Source: a virus. Taken from it: DNA of 25,424 nucleotides. Shown here piece after piece: positions 10,501 through 16,500 of this stretch (position 1 is its first letter; the number at the start of each line of letters is the position of its first letter). The stretch is from the IMG/VR virus record IMGVR_UViG_3300027759_000385, positions 1 to 25,424 of that record, one strand, 5' to 3'. The notes under the pieces were generated by a model. That model saw nothing but the letters and a program-made list of their open reading frames with translations. It ran no database searches and was not told where the DNA came from. Both the position numbers and the translations under genes were made by a program.

Positions 10501-13500
10501 TTACCTTTGAAGAAAATTCGTGGACAGTATTACGATACAATATTGAAAAATTATTATTCTTAACAGATTTAAATGTTAATAAGACCAGAGTAGAACTTGT
10601 GGTCAACAGACCACACGGACTAAGTGTTGGAGATATTTTTGGTATTAGAAATGTGCAAAATCTTCAAGGCTTTTATAAAATAACCGAAATTCCTAATGTA
10701 AATGCCTTGGCGTTTCAACTATCTAAAGATGCTAAAGATCCTAAGTGGGAGCCAAGCACAGTGATAAATCTTGAATTGTTTAATGAAGCAAGATTTTCAT
10801 CTTATCAAAGTTTAGACCTTGACAAGATAGCTGCCCTTACAGACGGTTCTAAACTTTGGATCGATAAAAATGAAACTAATAGATGGGAAGTTGTAGAAAA
10901 ACAAAGTCAGTTTAAGGTCACAGATCTTGCAGAATACGGAATATCTACCCCTATTAATAACGGTAAGTCTGTAGTATATTCTGATACCTTGGCACAGATT
11001 ATATCGTCAATGCCTGGCAGTAACATGGTAGTGGCTTATCTAGAAAGAGCCGAAGGACTTAAACCGTTCCAAACATTATTAAAACCAAATAATATAAGCA
11101 GCGCAGTTGATAAAGTGTTCGGTGAAACACTAGCAATTAGTCCCGATGGACGTTGGCTTGCAGTTGGATCTCCAAATGCCAGCGGTGTTAAATCAGATTA
11201 CCAAGATATTTTTGTTCCATCAGCTTCTTACTCCGAAGGAGATATTGTATTATATCAAGGCAGATTGTGGAGAGCTAAAACAGATATCGTTGCCGACGGT
11301 AGTACAATAAATCTAGCCAATGACAATTGGGAAACAGTAACAATAATTACGGCCAATGATCAAGGAGCCAACTCCGGCTACCAAAAACAAGGTGCTGTTA
11401 CAATGTATGAATGGAGCGGCCAAAATTGGGTAGAAAAATTTACCTTTGTTAGTCCGCGCCAAGATGCTAATGAAAACTTCGGTGAAAAAATCTCACTTGG
11501 TGTAGATTCCGGAAATTATTATATGGCAATTTCTGCACCCGGAGCACTTAACGAAACTGGTAGAGTATATCTTTACAAGTATGCTCCTATTGTAGAAGAT
11601 GCATCTCAGACAATTACATTATCTGTTACAGTAGGCCCACCTCAAAATTCTGATACAGGATACAAGTATTATATTAATGATGAATATCGTCCTGGTCTAA
11701 CATTAGAAGTTGGTAATACATATATCTTTGATCAAACTGATTTAAGCAATGTTTATTTCCCTAATCCTGTAGAAGGAACAGTTACAAATAGACATCCTAT
11801 TAATTTTAGCTCAGATGATATTAACGGTACACTAGGTAGTGGCACCTTATATACAACCGGAGTTACCTATTATCTAGACAATAGAGCAGTTACTCAATCT
11901 CAATACATATCTAGTTTTGATGTAGCTACAACTAGATATGTTAAGGTAGTGGTAACAGAATCAACAGCTGGTGTTTTTTATTACTTCTCTTCAGCATTGC
12001 CATTAATGATGGGTAATTCTATAATCAAAAAATATCCAACAATTGCTAAAGAATGGCAAATTGATCAGAATCAAAATTACAAAGGTGTTTATAACGCTAC
12101 AGGTGCTACAACCTATGAAGTTGGATCTGTAGTATGGTATGACAATGCATTATGGCAATCCTTAGAAGACCAAGTTGGCGACGGAAGTACAATTACTATC
12201 AATTCAGGACAATGGCAAAAATTAGATCCTGTGAGTACACAAAGCTCTCTTCCTTCTAATCCTTCTATAAATGACATTGATGATTCCACAATAATATTAG
12301 CTGAAGGAATGTTGTCTACAGATCAGTTAGCAGAATTAGTTAAAAAAGGAGATCGATTCGGATCAAGCCTAACTATGAATAGAGACGGATCTATTTTAGT
12401 TATAGGAGCACCTTTAAGCGACGGACAATATTTTACAAATTACAGAGGCGAATGGAATGCATATCAAGAATATGCACAAGGCGATACTGTTAAACGCAAT
12501 GGATCTTATTACCAACTTGGATCCAATGGAGTTGATTCTTCTTATAGAAGTTATGGCGAAACTCCGTCTCCTTCGGGAACACCGTGGAGTTTAATAACCG
12601 TTGAATCTTCAACATCGTCTGGAAAAGTTTATATCTACAAGAAAAACGCCTACGGATTATATAATCTAATGCAGACAATTAATGCAGGCAGTTTACCAGA
12701 TATTAATGATTTGCCTATATATGAAATTGTAGCTTCGGGCGATCTGTTTGGATTTGCTATTGATGTAGATTACTCGGGAACAACATTAGTTGTATCAAGC
12801 CCTCAGGCAGATATAGGCCTACAAAATCAGGGAGCAGTTTATGTCTTTAAATACGATACAGATTCTACCATTCCTGAATACAGATTAAAACAAAAATTAC
12901 AAAGTTATGAAACTTACAACAATGAATTGTTTGGGTTTGGACTTTCAATTAGTGAAAGAACAGAACGAATTGTTGTAGGAGCAAAAAATACTCCTTACAT
13001 GCTGCCTACGTTATTTGACATTGGTCAAGGAACTAGATTTGACGGTGGCCGAACAACATTCTCAGAAGATCAGGGATATCCTGGACAAGTTTATGTTTTT
13101 GAATTAAAAGATCAAACTTATATCTTATCCGAAAAATTACAGGCTAACCTCGGGGACAACGAAGGCTTTGGTTATGCAATTGATGCTACTGCTTCTGCCA
13201 TCGTAACAGGGTCTCCTGATTATATGGTGTCTGGTATTAAAGTTGGCCGCACTAGAATTTTTAGAAAAGACCCTACAAAAAATAGTTTCACTACAATAGG
13301 CGAAGAAACTGATCTAGTTAACATTGATTTGTTAAAGAGCATTTCTTTATACGATGATGAAAAAAATGTTAAGCTAGCAGACGTTGATATTATTGACACA
13401 AATAAATTTAAAATTCTAGGCTCAGCTGAAGAAGAAATTAAATTTAAAACACCTTATGATCCTGCAACATATACCAACGGAATAGATCAAGTTGTTGTAG

Positions 13501-16500
13501 ATGCAGACCAAGCATGGTTTGAAAAAAATGTAGGAGCGTTATGGTGGGATTTAAGTAAAGCAAAATGGGTATCACATGAGCAAGGAGATATTGCATACCG
13601 ATCAGGTATGTGGAATCAATTAGCACCGGGTGCCTCTATAGATATCTATGAATGGGTAGAAAGTCCAGTATCTCCAACGGAATGGAATAAACTTGCAGAC
13701 ACTGTAGACGGATTGGCCAATAATATATCAGGCCAGCCGGCATACTCTAACGCTGCCTATAGTATCAAGAGATTTACTAATTCGGCAACAGGTCTTCAAT
13801 CAAGTGCAAAGTATTATTTCTGGGTAAAAAATAAAACGGTTATCCCACAGGGGACTCCAGGCAGAAAGATTTCTGCGGCAAACATTGCATCATCAATAGT
13901 TAACCCTATTGCTGAAGGTGTTCCAATTATTGCAATTATTGATAAAGATAAGTTTCTTGCTTATAATTTTGATTCAGTAATCAAAGGAAACTCCGCGCTA
14001 CTTAATATTGAATATTATAAAGCAGAGAGAACTCCAAACGTTATCCATACAGAATATCAATTGCTAACAGAAGGACAAGCATCGAGCTTGCCTAGCGAAG
14101 CTTTAGAACAAAAATGGATAGATAGCTTGGTAGGATTTAATCAATCAGGTAATCCAGTTCCGGACCCAACACTGCGTCCTAAACAGAGATATGGATTAGA
14201 ATTTAGACCAATACAAACTATTTTTGTAAACAGGGCAACAGCCTTAAAAATTGTTATTGATAGAATTAATACTATCCTGACAACAAAACCATTTGGTGAT
14301 CTAATTGATTTTGAATACTTAAACAAAATAGATCCTCTTCCTAATGCTTCTTTAAACTTATATGATGTATCCATTGATACCTATGTAGAATTATCAGAAG
14401 TTGGTATTGTAAGGGTAAAACCTGCTACCTTATCTGCAAATGTTGTAGATGGTATAATTGATACGATTGATGTTATCGATGCTGGATTTGGTTATAGAAC
14501 TGTGCCACCAGTGGTAATTACCGGTGACGGCATTGGAGCAAAAGCAGAGGCAGTGCTAGATAATCAAGGACGAATAAGTTCGGTTACTGTATTACAGCAA
14601 GGAAGAAAATACACAACAGCAGATGTTTCTGTACGTAGTTTTTCTGTACTGGTAAAAGCGGACTCTACATTTAAAAATTATTGGGCAATATATTATTGGG
14701 ATAGTGTGCGCGAAGGATTTTTTAAATCTAAAGTGCAGGCATATAATACAACCAACTATTGGAACTACCTAGATTGGTATGCAACCGGATTTAATTCTAC
14801 AACTAGAATTGTCAGAGAAATTCCTAGCATTTTTCAAGAAATAAATTATTCTTTTGAAATAGGTGATGTATTAAGAATTCGAGAATATGCCAACGGTGGA
14901 TGGGCATTGTTACAGAGGGTAGCAGACGGAACCGGAAGTATTCTATCTAATTATGAATTAGTAGGAAGACAAAATGGAACGATCGAAATAGACAAAGACG
15001 TATACAACGTAAAAGTCTATGACTATATTGCCACGTATGATGAAGAAGTCTATGATAATCAACCAACTAGAGAATTAAGAAATATTTTAAATGCTGTAAA
15101 GTATAATATTTTTATTGACGATTTAGATGCCGAATGGAATAAGTTATTCTTTACTAGCATGAAATATGTGTTCTCTGAACAACTATATGTTGATTGGGCT
15201 TTTAAAACCAGCTTTTTAAATGCCGTACATAACGTAGGCGATTTGGACCAACGTCCAAATTATAAAAATGATAACTTGTCTAGTTTCCAAAGATATCTAG
15301 AAGAAGTAAAACCTTTTAGAACTACTATTAGAGAATACACAAGTAGATACACAGATATAGATCATCAAGGTGCAGCTATAACTGACTTTGATGTTCCACC
15401 TAAGTACGATAAGCAAAATAAACAGATATTGCCAGTGTTGTCTAACTCTTTAGAATTAGATGCATACCCTTACAAATGGTGGAAAGATAACAATGGATAT
15501 GAAATAATAGATATTCAGTTGTCTAACTCAGGCGGAGATTATAAAACTCCACCTAAGGTTTATATTACTGGCGATGGCATAGGAGCTACGGCTCAAGCCT
15601 ACATATCTAACGGTAAGGTATCTGGAATTAAAATGTTAACCACAGGATCGGGATACACTGTAGCCGCTGTTGGATTGATTGGCGGAAATGCTTCTTCGAC
15701 AAACATCGCTAAAGCATCTCCAATACTAGGCAATGGTAAAGTTAGATCGTTTAATTTAGCATTGCGATTTGATAGAATAACCAAAGACGGATCATATTCA
15801 AACTATCAATACGAACAGACGTTTACCGCTGACGGATTTACCGCAATATTTGATTTAAATTATCCTCCTACAAGAGACAAGACCAAGATATCTGTGACTA
15901 TCAACAGTGAAATAATATTAGATAGTGATTATTCTTTAACATTCTATATGTTAGAAACTGATACTTACGAATTGTTAAGAGGAAAATTAAAGTTAGGATC
16001 TTTACCAACAGCAGGCGATGTTGTTACAATTTCCTATGAAAAAGACGATTCTGTTTTAGATGCAGTTGATAGAATTAACAAGTATTATAGCCCAACAGCA
16101 GGTATGCTAGGCAAAGAAATAAATCAACTAATGACAGGAATTGACTTTGGCGGCGTACAGATCCAAGGCACTACTTTTGACGTCAGCGGCGGCTGGGATG
16201 CTCTTCCTTGGTTTACTGATACTTGGGACAGTGTGGAATCTAATAACGATTTTCACTACATTTCAGACGGAAGTACAAATTATGTAACCCTTCCAGAAGC
16301 ACCTGCACAAGGTCAACGAATCTCCGTATATCTAAAACGTGTAGGTGATGGCATTGTTCGCAGCATTGATACTTTAGATTCAGCCGGAGCACCGAGAGTT
16401 GTATTTGATCCCGGAAAACCTGTTCCAGAAACAGTCCGTATTGATGATCCTAGTTTTGTTGTTTTTCCGGACGGATCCACAAATTGGGACTCAACAATAA

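Larger units (their letters stand above)
11022..13271 (+). other. FG-GAP (integrin-alpha-like) beta-propeller of the giant protein, with inserted modules
   Basis: Six FG-GAP-type blade motifs are visible, with the Phe of each at residues 2176, 2296, 2589, 2719, 2780 and 2859. Examples are 'VFGETLAISPDGRWLAVGSP', 'RFGSSLTMNRDGSILVIGAP' and 'LFGFAIDVDYSGTTLVVSSP'. Most are followed by a 'G.VY.Y/F' strand such as 'GRVYLYKY', 'GKVYIYKK', 'GAVYVFKY' or 'GQVYVFEL'. Integrin-type propellers usually have seven blades, so one may be degenerate or completed by strands at the ends ('MVVAYLERAEG' at the N-terminal side). Full DxDxDG calcium loops are not seen. Spacing between blades is irregular because other modules (11217-11342, 11607-12026, 12078-12227, 12441-12599) sit in inter-strand loops. 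Confidence 0.6.
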
